This document shows, piece by piece, positions 1 to 5,210 of a stretch of DNA of 5,210 bases. Source of the stretch: Cyclobacteriaceae bacterium. Its GTDB lineage: Bacteria; Bacteroidota; Bacteroidia; Cytophagales; Cyclobacteriaceae. Location of the stretch: assembly GCA_025455445.1 (NCBI GenBank), contig JALOMN010000363.1, forward strand, positions 1 to 5,210, in the 5' to 3' direction. Under the pieces are notes generated by a model. It ran no database searches and was not told the DNA's origin. It saw only the letters and a list, made by a program, of their open reading frames with translations. Each line of letters opens with the position of its first letter. Within the stretch, counting starts at the first letter, position 1. The position numbers and the translations under genes were made by a program.

Positions 1-345
1 CTTTCCTACCCTTTCGTCAAAATGTTCATATTCCTTTTTAAGTTGCAAAGTGTCTACCGTACCTCCTTCTACTAAATCGCCAATGCTCAATATAAACTCT
101 GGGCGAAGTAAATTAAGTTGCTCTACCGCAACCTCCAACACTCCGGCTCGTTCGCCACTATTCAAATCACCAATGACTGCAAATGTAAATTGAGTTGCAG
201 GCTTACCTGCTGGTTTGGCTGACCATGGAGTATTGCCTGAAGCGATATCATGCCGAAATATAGTCTCTTTCTTTTCAGCACACTGTGTGAATAAAGCGCA
301 GGAAATCAAAATCGATAAAGCCCCCGATACGTGTTTAAAGTTCAT
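1..345 (-). CDS. Calcineurin-like metallophosphoesterase, exported, N-terminal part (cut by window edge)
   Basis: The first 115 residues are visible, starting at the ATG at 345-343; the frame is open to the left edge, so the C-terminal part is outside. Residues 1-21 form a signal peptide (K4, then a hydrophobic stretch ending ALFTQ) before Cys22, so this may be a lipoprotein, although Gln at -1 is a poor lipobox match. Residues 52-97 fit the metallophosphoesterase core: strand FTFAVIGD with Asp60, then a helix with VEQLNLLRPEF, then ILSIGDLVEGG with Asp90. I recognise this as the bacterial family usually written DRTGG...LNLLQPEFVMSVGDLIEGYT; here the first motif reads GDLNSG. In the family the aspartates bind a di-metal centre that hydrolyses phosphoesters. 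The substrate is unknown. The leader has no Shine-Dalgarno sequence. It lies downstream of the sulfur operon but is separated from it by a terminator, so it is probably transcribed independently. Confidence 0.85.
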   Translation of the reverse strand, partial: MNFKHVSGALSILISCALFTQCAEKKETIFRHDIASGNTPWSAKPAGKPATQFTFAVIGDLNSGERAGVLEVAVEQLNLLRPEFILSIGDLVEGGTVDTLQLKKEYEHFDERVGK

Positions 346-623
346 ACGTGATATTTTTTCAATCTACTTATTTCTTAGTGAACCTCTGTATCTCTCAGTG
401 CCTGCGGCAGATCATTGATAATCGATATTGAATATACTATCAATACCTGGAAAATAAGCGGCAAAGCCTGCTTCATAAGGTTATGTTTGAAGTTCACTAT
501 GGTAAGTTAATGAATGAATTGGCATAAATCTACTTCACTTAAAAAATGGAGATACCCTGACTAAATAGTAAAGGCCGACCCTGACAAAGCCAGAGCCGGC
601 CTAAACAACATCAACCAAACCAA
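346..623. other. Intergenic spacer between dsrE2-like gene and phosphoesterase
   Basis: This AT-rich spacer holds the hairpin terminator at 572-602 and, nearer the phosphoesterase, a 7-base inverted repeat (ATTGATA at 414-420, TATCAAT at 438-444) with a 17-base interval. The phosphoesterase promoter must lie here, but I find no convincing TTG / TAnnTTTG pair. Short open stretches exist on both strands (a 33-codon one on the minus strand starting near 474), but none looks like a protein. Confidence 0.5.
572..602 (-). terminator. Hairpin terminator after the sulfur operon
   Basis: An imperfect stem pairs AGGCCG (572-577) with CGGCCT (597-602). Inner pairing continues through CCTG/CAG with a few mismatches around a short AAA loop. 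It begins about 20 bases past the stop of the dsrE2-like gene. There is no long U-tract on the 3' side in the minus direction (ACTATTTAG follows), so it could be a U-poor terminator or a transcript-stabilising hairpin. It is roughly symmetric and may act on both strands, although no plus-strand gene precedes it. Confidence 0.65.
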
Positions 624-1160
624 TCAGATGAAAATGATCTGTGTTCCTTCCCCTTCGGCAAGGGCATACATATCACCCACTGTGATTATTCCTTTTACTT
701 CATCCAATAAATCTTCTTGTTTCAGGTGGAACATTTCTGCCGCTAACTTGCACGCATAAATTTCACCACCACCTGCTTCAATCATTTGAATAAACTCTGT
801 TACATGGGGCATGTCCAGTTTATCCATTTCTTTTTGCATCATGTAGGAAGCGAATGCTTCAAAGCCTGGCAATCCTGCTACCATAGTGGGTAAACCTGGC
901 ATGAATGCCGGATTTCCAACTGTGGCAGTATGAAGATGGTCGGCACTCTTTTTTGTTATTGCTTCCAATCCAAAAAAGGTAAAGAACATCTTTGCTTCAA
1001 TGCCTTCCATCAATGCACCATTAGCCATCACTAATGCGGCATATACGTCTTCCAGTTTTCCTTTAGAGCAAATGATCAATACTTTTTTCAATTTGCCTTT
1101 ATCGCTATTGACAGGTTTTTCTTCTACTTGATTAACCGGTCTTTCTAATACATCTTGCAT
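624..1160 (-). CDS. DsrE2-type DsrE/DsrF/DrsH-like sulfurtransferase
   Basis: This 178-residue cytoplasmic protein belongs to the DsrE superfamily, DsrE2 subgroup, which carries sulfane sulfur as a cysteine persulfide between donors such as rhodanese or SQR products and carriers such as TusA or DsrC. After a charged, probably disordered N-terminus (1-24) comes strand KKVLIICSKG (25-34). Then follow the family signatures MANGALMEGIEAKMFFTFFG (45-64), GNPAFMPGLP (82-91), LPGFEAFASYMM (97-108), and the strand GGEIYACKLA (131-140) with Cys137, the conserved sulfur-bearing position. The C-terminus (GIITVGDMYALAEGEG) ends in the hydrophobic IIFI. Cys31 is a second cysteine, in the first strand. Length and domain order are normal. 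The start is the first ATG, 48 bases after the dsrC-like stop, with an A/T-rich leader and no Shine-Dalgarno sequence. It is the last gene of the operon, just before the hairpin at 572-602. The subgroup call is firm; the physiological partner is inferred from the neighbours. Confidence 0.92.
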   Translation of the reverse strand: MQDVLERPVNQVEEKPVNSDKGKLKKVLIICSKGKLEDVYAALVMANGALMEGIEAKMFFTFFGLEAITKKSADHLHTATVGNPAFMPGLPTMVAGLPGFEAFASYMMQKEMDKLDMPHVTEFIQMIEAGGGEIYACKLAAEMFHLKQEDLLDEVKGIITVGDMYALAEGEGTQIIFI

Positions 1161-1208
1161 GACTAAATTTTTTTAAGGTTAAATAATCTGATTAAGTAAT
1201 TGTGCTGA

Positions 1209-1520
1209 TTATATACAGCTTGCTGGTTTAGGTATGCCTGCGATCTTACTTGATATTTTCAATGGTCCTCCTGGAAACAGTGCATAAAACTGCTTGATAT
1301 CCACCAGACCTGAATTACCTAACTTACGCATACTTAGTGCAACTCCTTCGGTTTGCTTTGCACGCAACCAATTGAGTACTTCAAAATGCTTTTCAGTTAA
1401 GTTGATGTTTTCCTTGGCTGCAATTTCTCTTGCAATATCCGGAGTCCATTCATTCATGTTTTTTAAATAACCCTCGGCATTTACTTCTACCGTGGCTAAG
1501 GTTTTTACTAAAGTTTCCAT
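1209..1520 (-). CDS. DsrC/TusE-family sulfur carrier with a single C-terminal cysteine
   Basis: This 103-residue protein is complete for the DsrC/TusE/DsvC family, whose members are small cytoplasmic carriers holding sulfur on a flexible C-terminal arm. Visible family features are VNAEGYLKNMNEWTPDIARE (13-32), the helix INLTEKHFEVLNWLR (39-53), Arg65-Lys66, the motif FYALFPGGP (78-86), and the arm KIAGIPKPASCI (92-103), with Cys102 as the penultimate residue. In true DsrC a second cysteine (CysB) lies with ten residues between it and the last; here that position is Ser91. The protein can therefore carry sulfur on Cys102 but cannot form the CysA-CysB disulfide/trisulfide of DsrAB-coupled DsrC. 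This is TusE-like in cysteine content. It sits 25 bases after the flavoprotein stop and 48 bases before the dsrE2-like gene, so it is almost certainly co-transcribed. No tusBCD or mnm genes are visible, so sulfur oxidation or persulfide handling fits better than tRNA thiolation. That function is inferred. Confidence 0.92.
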   Translation of the reverse strand: METLVKTLATVEVNAEGYLKNMNEWTPDIAREIAAKENINLTEKHFEVLNWLRAKQTEGVALSMRKLGNSGLVDIKQFYALFPGGPLKISSKIAGIPKPASCI

Positions 1521-1545
1521 ATATAAATTGGTTAGGGTTGATTGA

Positions 1546-2247
1546 TTAATTCTCTACTAGTTTTCCGCTCATTGACATGTGGGTGCTTACCGGAAGTTTT
1601 TTTCCAGTTATTAGCATGTGCCAATACACCCACTTGAAGGCAAGCTTGCCATAATGATTTGCTCTTGTCACTTTTAATAAATCCATAGGGCCTACTCCTG
1701 CAAAAGGAAATTTTCCGGGCAGTGGCTCAGTGTCATAGTTAAAGTCGATAAGAGTAGCTTTGCCATGACCCGTTTCTATAAAGCAATTGGCGTGACCATC
1801 AAATTTAGCTTCCAATGGCTGACCATTGATGTAGCTCAAAATATTTTCGATTAGTATTTCTGCTTCAAAGTGAACTACTGATCCTGCTTTAGAAGCAGGC
1901 ACATTGGTAGCATCGCCTATCACAAACATATTTTCATACTTCTTGGATTGCAGTGTGTGCTTGTCGGTCGGCACGAAATTCAATCCATCCTCATCACCTA
2001 AATTACTGTTTTCAATAACCTGATCTCCTTTGTTAACCGGAATGGAAACCAGTAAGTCAAATGGCACTTCCTTCTCATCGTATGATATAATCACCTTGCG
2101 TTCGTTATCTACACGTTGCAAGTAGAAATCAGGTATAACCTTAACTTGCTTTTCTTCCAGTAGCTTGCTAAGCATGATTGTTGCTTTTGGTTTTGTAAAT
2201 GCACCCGCGGCAGGAGTTACATAGGTGATTTCTACCTTATCGCGCAT
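1546..2247 (-). CDS. SQR-like flavoprotein, C-terminal half (fragment)
   Basis: This 233-residue frame encodes the second half of a Pyr_redox_2-type, SQR-like flavoprotein. Residues 2-18 (RDKVEITYVTPAAGAFT) are a mid-domain strand, so the ATG at 2247-2245 is not a natural protein start; it is simply the first Met after the break. The C-terminal FAD contact is visible as MFVIGDATNVPASKAGSVVH (107-126), with Asp112 the expected FAD-ribityl contact. It is followed by HFEAEILIENI and the family tail CFIETGHGKATLIDFNYDTE (155-174), with Cys155, then PLPGKFPFAGVGPMDLL and HYGKLAFKWVYWHML, an amphipathic/aromatic region of the kind that docks SQRs at the membrane near quinone. The ATG overlaps the upstream stop by 16 bases, so coupled translation is possible. 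With no N-terminal FAD domain it should be inactive alone. The dsrC-like gene follows after 25 bases. Confidence 0.8.
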   Translation of the reverse strand: MRDKVEITYVTPAAGAFTKPKATIMLSKLLEEKQVKVIPDFYLQRVDNERKVIISYDEKEVPFDLLVSIPVNKGDQVIENSNLGDEDGLNFVPTDKHTLQSKKYENMFVIGDATNVPASKAGSVVHFEAEILIENILSYINGQPLEAKFDGHANCFIETGHGKATLIDFNYDTEPLPGKFPFAGVGPMDLLKVTRANHYGKLAFKWVYWHMLITGKKLPVSTHMSMSGKLVEN

Positions 2248-2708
2248 AGATTAATTACCAAACGACCACCCTGCCAGTTTTCTAATTTCTTGGCAAGTTG
2301 GGTGGTACCTTCAAACGTATAGAAATCAAAAATATCTTTATACCACAATTCTTCTTTTAAGCCTGGTGTTTCTTCCGGAACTGGCACAGTGCCAGTAGCA
2401 ACAATCAGAATATCATAGTTTAGTACAACTCCATCTTTCAGTAATACTTCATTTTTTTCATTAATAATCTGCTGTACTTCATTAATGATAAAATCTACTC
2501 CCTTAGGAATAAACTCACGCTTTGGCTTAATCACATCTTCAGGCGCATAAATTCCAAAAGGGATAAATAAGAAGCCTGGCTGATAATAGTGATTTTCATC
2601 TTTGTCTATGAGGGTAATTTTCCACAAATCCTTGTTCAGGCTGCGGTATAATTTATTGGCCATCATGGAACCGGCAGTTCCTGCCCCCAGAATGAGTATG
2701 TTTTTCAT
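2232..2708 (-). CDS. SQR-like flavoprotein, N-terminal half (truncated)
   Basis: This 158-residue frame begins at an ATG 4 bases before a textbook FAD-binding Rossmann fold, KNILILGAGTAGSMMANKL (2-20), with the GAGTAG dinucleotide-binding loop at 8-13 and the acidic end of the second strand at ITLIDKDENHYYQPGF (31-46). YYQPGFLFIPFG is typical of sulfide:quinone oxidoreductase and flavocytochrome c sulfide dehydrogenase relatives. YDILIVATGTVPVPEETPGL (98-117) is the conserved ATG motif region. The chain runs to GGRLVIN (147-153) and then diverges into LCAIR and a stop, because the following segment is deleted. An intact homologue would have roughly 400 or more residues. The reaction in the family is oxidation of sulfide to sulfane sulfur with transfer of electrons to quinone. 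The start is convincing: it is the first Met, at the fold's beginning, with an A-rich leader and no Shine-Dalgarno sequence. It is the first gene of the sulfur operon. Confidence 0.85.
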   Translation of the reverse strand: MKNILILGAGTAGSMMANKLYRSLNKDLWKITLIDKDENHYYQPGFLFIPFGIYAPEDVIKPKREFIPKGVDFIINEVQQIINEKNEVLLKDGVVLNYDILIVATGTVPVPEETPGLKEELWYKDIFDFYTFEGTTQLAKKLENWQGGRLVINLCAIR

Positions 2709-2734
2709 CTGACTATTTGTTTTGGTTGATGCAG

Positions 2735-2742
2735 TAAAGGTA
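2735..2742 (-). promoter_or_regulatory. Possible proximal -7 element for the sulfur operon
   Basis: On the minus strand this reads TACCTTTA, seven of eight matches to the Bacteroidota -7 consensus TAnnTTTG. A TTA lies 20 bases upstream where TTG would be expected. It would put the transcript start about 20 bases before the flavoprotein ATG. Such matches are frequent in AT-rich DNA, so this is a weak call. Confidence 0.2.
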
Positions 2743-2797
2743 TTGTAAGGGTATAACCTGGGTAATGACCATACTCAGAGAGTTCTATGATTATTGT

Positions 2798-2805
2798 CAA
2801 GATTA
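2798..2805 (-). promoter_or_regulatory. Possible distal -7 element for the sulfur operon
   Basis: On the minus strand this reads TAATCTTG, seven of eight matches to TAnnTTTG. No good TTG is present at -33. Instead the palindrome at 2817-2832 occupies that region, its centre about 23 bases from the centre of this element. That arrangement is compatible with a regulator overlapping or replacing the -33 contact. This is inference from position only. Confidence 0.25.
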
Positions 2806-2816
2806 TATTTTGCTTA

Positions 2817-2832
2817 TGTAACCTTGGTTACA
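2817..2832. promoter_or_regulatory. Perfect palindrome TGTAACC-TT-GGTTACA, Crp/Fnr-type operator candidate
   Basis: Seven bases (2817-2823) are exactly complementary to 2826-2832 with a two-base centre. Written as TGTAA-N6-TTACA it has the 16-base, two-half-site layout of operators bound by dimeric Crp/Fnr-family regulators. It lies about 110 bases upstream of the flavoprotein start and beside a -7-like element, as expected for control of the sulfur operon. No regulator gene is in the window, so the cognate protein is unknown. As a transcript hairpin it would be poor, because a two-base loop cannot close. Confidence 0.45.
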
Positions 2833-3001
2833 CTGGCAGCTTATCAGAAGCAGGAAACAGATGAGCAGAACGCCAAAATCAAATTCTTCAAATATCTTAA
2901 TAAGCTATCCCTTTTCGACTAATTCAGAATAATATATAGGGCTTTGTAAGATATCCTTATGAATAATTTTGAAAAAAAGTAATAGGATGACTAAGGCAAA
3001 A

Positions 3002-3026
3002 AAAGAGGGCTCGATAAACCCTCTTT
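3002..3026 (-). terminator. Rho-independent terminator of metG
   Basis: A perfect 8-base stem, AAAGAGGG (3002-3009) with CCCTCTTT (3019-3026), has a 9-base loop. On the minus strand it is followed by further Ts (2998-3001), giving a seven-T run with the stem end. It starts 17 bases after the metG stop, so transcription of metG should end here and the sulfur operon should need its own promoter. Confidence 0.88.
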
Positions 3027-3043
3027 GTTGAAATTTAGAAAAG

Positions 3044-5152
3044 TTAGCTGATTACAGAACCCGGTGATGTGTCAGCCGATGGATTCAGCATCCTCAATGT
3101 GCCATCTTTATCAGAAGCCATCAATATCATTCCCTGCGATTCTACTCCCATGATCTTGCGCGGAGCGAGATTCACCAGAATGGTCACTTGTTTGCCAATA
3201 ATATCTTCCGGTGCAAAATGCTCAGCAATACCACTCATTACCGTGCGCACATCAATGCCTGTATCCACCTGTAGCTTCAATAGTTTTTTTGACTTCTCCA
3301 CCCGCTCTGCCTTCAAAATTTTTCCGATGCGGATATCCATCTTTGAAAATTCATCAAACGATATTTCTGCCTTTGCCGGTGTGACCGGTTGTTTTTCAAG
3401 TTCCATTTTTGTTTTTGTGTCGTGTAACTTCTTAATCTGTGCTTCAATCACATCATCTTCAATCTTTTCAAATAGCAAGGAAGCATGTCCTAATTCCAAT
3501 CTTTCGGGCAACAAATCAGCTGAACCAGTTTCATTCCAGCGAACGCCATTAAAATTTAACATAGCTTTTAATTTTGCTGCTGAAAATGGTAAGAATGGTT
3601 CAACCATTACAGAAAGATTCGCTGCAATTTGCAATGCCAGGTTTAAAATAGTTCCTACCCGATCCATATCCGTTTTAGCAACTTTCCAGGGTTCTGTTTC
3701 GGCAAGATATTTATTACCCATTCGCGCCAAATCCATCATGTGTGCAGTAGCTTCCCTGAAGCGATACGATTCAATAGAAGCGCTGATTCGTGCCGGAAAT
3801 TCTGCTAAATCAGAAACCACCTTTTTATCAATATCCTGAAGCGCACTGCGCACAGGCACCTTGTTGTCAAAAAACTTTTGTGTGAGCACCAACGCACGAT
3901 TTACAAAGTTTCCGAATATGGCGACAAGTTCATTATTATTTTTTGCCTGAAAGTCCTTCCACGTAAACTCGCTGTCTTTCGCTTCAGGCAAATTAGTGAG
4001 CAATGCATAGCGCAGCACATCTGGCTTATCCGGAAAATCGTGTAGATATTCATGCATCTCAATCGACCATCCCCTGCTGGTTGACATTTTATCACCTTCC
4101 AGGTTCATAAACTCATTAGCCGGCACATTATCCGGCACTATGTATTCACCAGTGGCATGTAACATAATCGGAAAAATAATACAGTGAAACACGATATTAT
4201 CTTTGCCAATAAAGTGCACCAGTTTTGTTTCCTTATCCTGCCAATACTTTTTCCAGTCGTCTTTCTTGTGTTGACTAAAATCTCGCTGAGGTGTTGCGTA
4301 GTGTAATTTACCGGAACTCACTTCATCAAAAAGTGCCCTTGTAGCTGAAATATATCCGATAGGTGCATCAAACCAGACATATAATACCTTGCCTTCTGCA
4401 CCCGGCAACGGAACTTTTATACCCCAATCCAAATCGCGCGTCATGGCGCGTGACTGCAAGCCGGCATCAATCCACGATTTACATTGACCATATACATTTG
4501 ACTTCCAGTCAGCTTCATGTGATTTCAAAATCCATTCGCGCAACCAGGGTTCATAATTTTCCAATGGCAGGTACCAGTGCCGTGTTGATTTTAACACAGG
4601 CACTTTTCCTGTAAGTGTCGATTTGGGATTGATAAGTTCACTCGGACTTAGTGATGTACCACACTTCTCGCACTGATCACCATAGGCGGAAGGATGACCG
4701 CATTTTGGACATGTACCGATTATATAACGATCGGCCAGAAACACATTGGCTTCATCATCATAATATTGCTCTGATGTTTCTTCGTTTAGCAGTCCTTTGT
4801 TGTAAAGTGTTAGAAATATTTCCTGCGATGTCTGATGATGTATCTGCTCGCTGGTGCGGTGATAAATATCAAACGACATTCCCAGTTTATCAAAACATTC
4901 TTTAATCAGCTGATGGTATTTATCAATGATGGCCTGTGGAGTGGTGTTCTCTTTTAAAGCCTGGTTGGGTATTGCTGTGCCATGTTCATCGCTGCCGCAG
5001 ACAAATACTACATCTTTGTCTTGCAAACGCAGATGCCGTACATACACATCGGCCGGGATATAGGCTCCTGCGAGATGACCAATATGTTTAGGGCCATTCG
5101 CATAGGGTAAGGCAGAAGTGATTGTATATCGTTTATATTCCTGATTCGCCAT
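3044..5152 (-). CDS. metG: Methionyl-tRNA synthetase with C-terminal tRNA-binding domain
   Basis: This 702-residue cytoplasmic class I enzyme charges tRNA-Met (initiator and elongator) with methionine using ATP. The Rossmann catalytic domain carries HIGH at 23-26 ([11 protein letters not shown]) and KMSTS at 355-359 ([11 protein letters not shown]). The connecting domain has a single complete zinc knuckle: Cys148, Cys151, Cys161 and Cys164 (CPKCG...CEKCG). The conserved [19 protein letters not shown] lies at 226-244 and [12 protein letters not shown] at 259-270. The anticodon-binding helical bundle covers about 390-550, including [15 protein letters not shown] (406-420) and ETEPWK (485-490). 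A lysine-rich linker leads to an OB-fold tRNA-binding domain (about 598-702; [34 protein letters not shown]), which in the family dimerises the enzyme and raises tRNA affinity. Length is normal for this two-domain form. The ATG is chosen because it lies just ahead of [12 protein letters not shown]; the leader AAGAATT has no Shine-Dalgarno sequence. A terminator follows directly. The gene appears intact. Confidence 0.98.
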   Translation of the reverse strand: MANQEYKRYTITSALPYANGPKHIGHLAGAYIPADVYVRHLRLQDKDVVFVCGSDEHGTAIPNQALKENTTPQAIIDKYHQLIKECFDKLGMSFDIYHRTSEQIHHQTSQEIFLTLYNKGLLNEETSEQYYDDEANVFLADRYIIGTCPKCGHPSAYGDQCEKCGTSLSPSELINPKSTLTGKVPVLKSTRHWYLPLENYEPWLREWILKSHEADWKSNVYGQCKSWIDAGLQSRAMTRDLDWGIKVPLPGAEGKVLYVWFDAPIGYISATRALFDEVSSGKLHYATPQRDFSQHKKDDWKKYWQDKETKLVHFIGKDNIVFHCIIFPIMLHATGEYIVPDNVPANEFMNLEGDKMSTSRGWSIEMHEYLHDFPDKPDVLRYALLTNLPEAKDSEFTWKDFQAKNNNELVAIFGNFVNRALVLTQKFFDNKVPVRSALQDIDKKVVSDLAEFPARISASIESYRFREATAHMMDLARMGNKYLAETEPWKVAKTDMDRVGTILNLALQIAANLSVMVEPFLPFSAAKLKAMLNFNGVRWNETGSADLLPERLELGHASLLFEKIEDDVIEAQIKKLHDTKTKMELEKQPVTPAKAEISFDEFSKMDIRIGKILKAERVEKSKKLLKLQVDTGIDVRTVMSGIAEHFAPEDIIGKQVTILVNLAPRKIMGVESQGMILMASDKDGTLRMLNPSADTSPGSVIS

Positions 5153-5171
5153 AATTCTTAAAAAGTGGATA

Positions 5172-5179
5172 CAAAGATG
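5172..5179 (-). promoter_or_regulatory. Possible metG -7 promoter element
   Basis: On the minus strand this reads CATCTTTG, seven of eight matches to the Bacteroidota -7 consensus TAnnTTTG, about 20 bases upstream of the metG ATG. The -33 region would fall near 5200, where no TTG is seen on the minus strand. This is a weak call based on position and partial match. Confidence 0.25.
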
Positions 5180-5210
5180 CTAAATGCTGACGAAAAGGAA
5201 GAAATAAGTC

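Larger units (their letters stand above)
1546..2708 (-). pseudogene. SQR-like FAD oxidoreductase gene, disrupted by internal deletion and frame change
   Basis: Taken together, the two overlapping frames at 2708-2232 and 2247-1546 make one sulfide:quinone oxidoreductase-like flavoprotein. The first reads naturally to GGRLVIN (148-153) and the second resumes naturally at RDKVEITYVTP. In intact relatives these points are separated by a few tens of residues, including a motif of the type PxKCPxAP followed by a helix. Here only five bases (2248-2244) separate the Asn codon from the Arg codon. A segment is therefore missing and the frame is broken. As drawn, no single polypeptide can be made, and the missing part carries a cysteine expected to be needed for sulfide chemistry. 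A sequencing or assembly error is the main alternative. Each half is described separately. Confidence 0.75.
2709..3043. other. Intergenic spacer between metG and the sulfur operon
   Basis: This 335-base gene-free stretch contains the metG terminator (3002-3026), the palindrome at 2817-2832, and weak Bacteroidota-type -7 matches on the minus strand (2798-2805 and 2735-2742). On the plus strand an open stretch of 43 codons (2791-2919, stop at 2920-2922) has a protein-like end, TDEQNAKIKFFKYLNKLSLF, but no start codon in a convincing context. I treat it as unproven. Confidence 0.5.

Noticed and set aside
215..418. Plus-strand open frame of 67 codons
   Set aside because: It is antisense to the phosphoesterase N-terminus, whose signal peptide and metal motifs are recognisable. 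The plus-strand translation has no family features.
414..444. Inverted repeat ATTGATA...TATCAAT
   Set aside because: The stem is only seven A/T-rich bases with a 17-base interval. It is too weak to call an operator or structured RNA.
2834..2925. Minus-strand open stretch resembling a small lipoprotein signal (hydrophobic run ending LLISCQC)
   Set aside because: It has no ATG start and is antisense to the plus-strand lysine/glutamine-rich stretch. Hydrophobic antisense of such DNA is expected by chance.
2952..2990. Weak inverted repeat ATCCT...AGGAT just beyond the metG terminator
   Set aside because: It has a five-base stem with a long A/T loop. It is not distinguishable from chance, and a much stronger terminator lies beside it.
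3069..3839. Plus-strand open frame of 256 codons opposite metG
   Set aside because: It lies entirely antisense to the anticodon-binding and tRNA-binding regions of an intact metG. Its serine/phenylalanine/isoleucine-rich composition is typical of an antisense shadow of a lysine/glutamate-rich gene.
3901..5000. Smaller frames inside metG on both strands (3901-4095 minus, 4363-4614 plus, 4651-4905 plus)
   Set aside because: All are out-of-frame or antisense shadows within the continuous metG reading frame.
5177..5210. Possible start of a divergent plus-strand gene (ATG at 5177, translation beginning [11 protein letters not shown])
   Set aside because: Only 11 codons are visible before the edge, with no supporting start context. 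It overlaps the metG promoter region.

Overview
The window looks like Bacteroidota DNA (Chitinophagales/Cytophagales-like, not resolved further). It is AT-rich, and no start codon is preceded by a Shine-Dalgarno sequence; the leaders are A/T-rich instead. The methionyl-tRNA synthetase is the long form with a C-terminal tRNA-binding domain, which is common in this phylum. All genes I can support lie on the minus strand, so the window reads right to left.

From right to left: (1) metG (5152-3044), full length, followed by a strong rho-independent terminator (3002-3026). (2) A spacer of about 300 bases holding a perfect TGTAA-N6-TTACA palindrome (2817-2832) and weak promoter-like matches. (3) A three-gene sulfur-trafficking operon: a flavin-dependent sulfide:quinone oxidoreductase (SQR)-like gene broken into two overlapping reading frames (2708-2232 and 2247-1546), a DsrC/TusE-like sulfur carrier (1520-1209), and a DsrE2-type sulfurtransferase (1160-624). 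A hairpin terminator follows (602-572). (4) A spacer, then the N-terminal 115 codons of a secreted or lipoprotein-type metallophosphoesterase (345 to the left edge).

The operon has a simple logic. An SQR-like flavoprotein would oxidise sulfide to persulfide or polysulfide and pass electrons to quinone. The DsrE2 protein and the DsrC-like protein would carry the sulfane sulfur on their conserved cysteines. In this copy the flavoprotein is not merely frameshifted. The segment that should join its two halves, which in SQR relatives carries a conserved cysteine, is absent. This is either a real inactivating deletion or an assembly/sequencing error. The DsrC-like protein keeps only the penultimate cysteine; the upstream partner cysteine of true DsrC is serine.

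I found no CRISPR array, tRNA, rRNA, transposase or phage gene. No entirely new system is evident. The points worth a second look are the broken flavoprotein, the single-cysteine DsrC paired with DsrE2, and the operator-like palindrome upstream of them.
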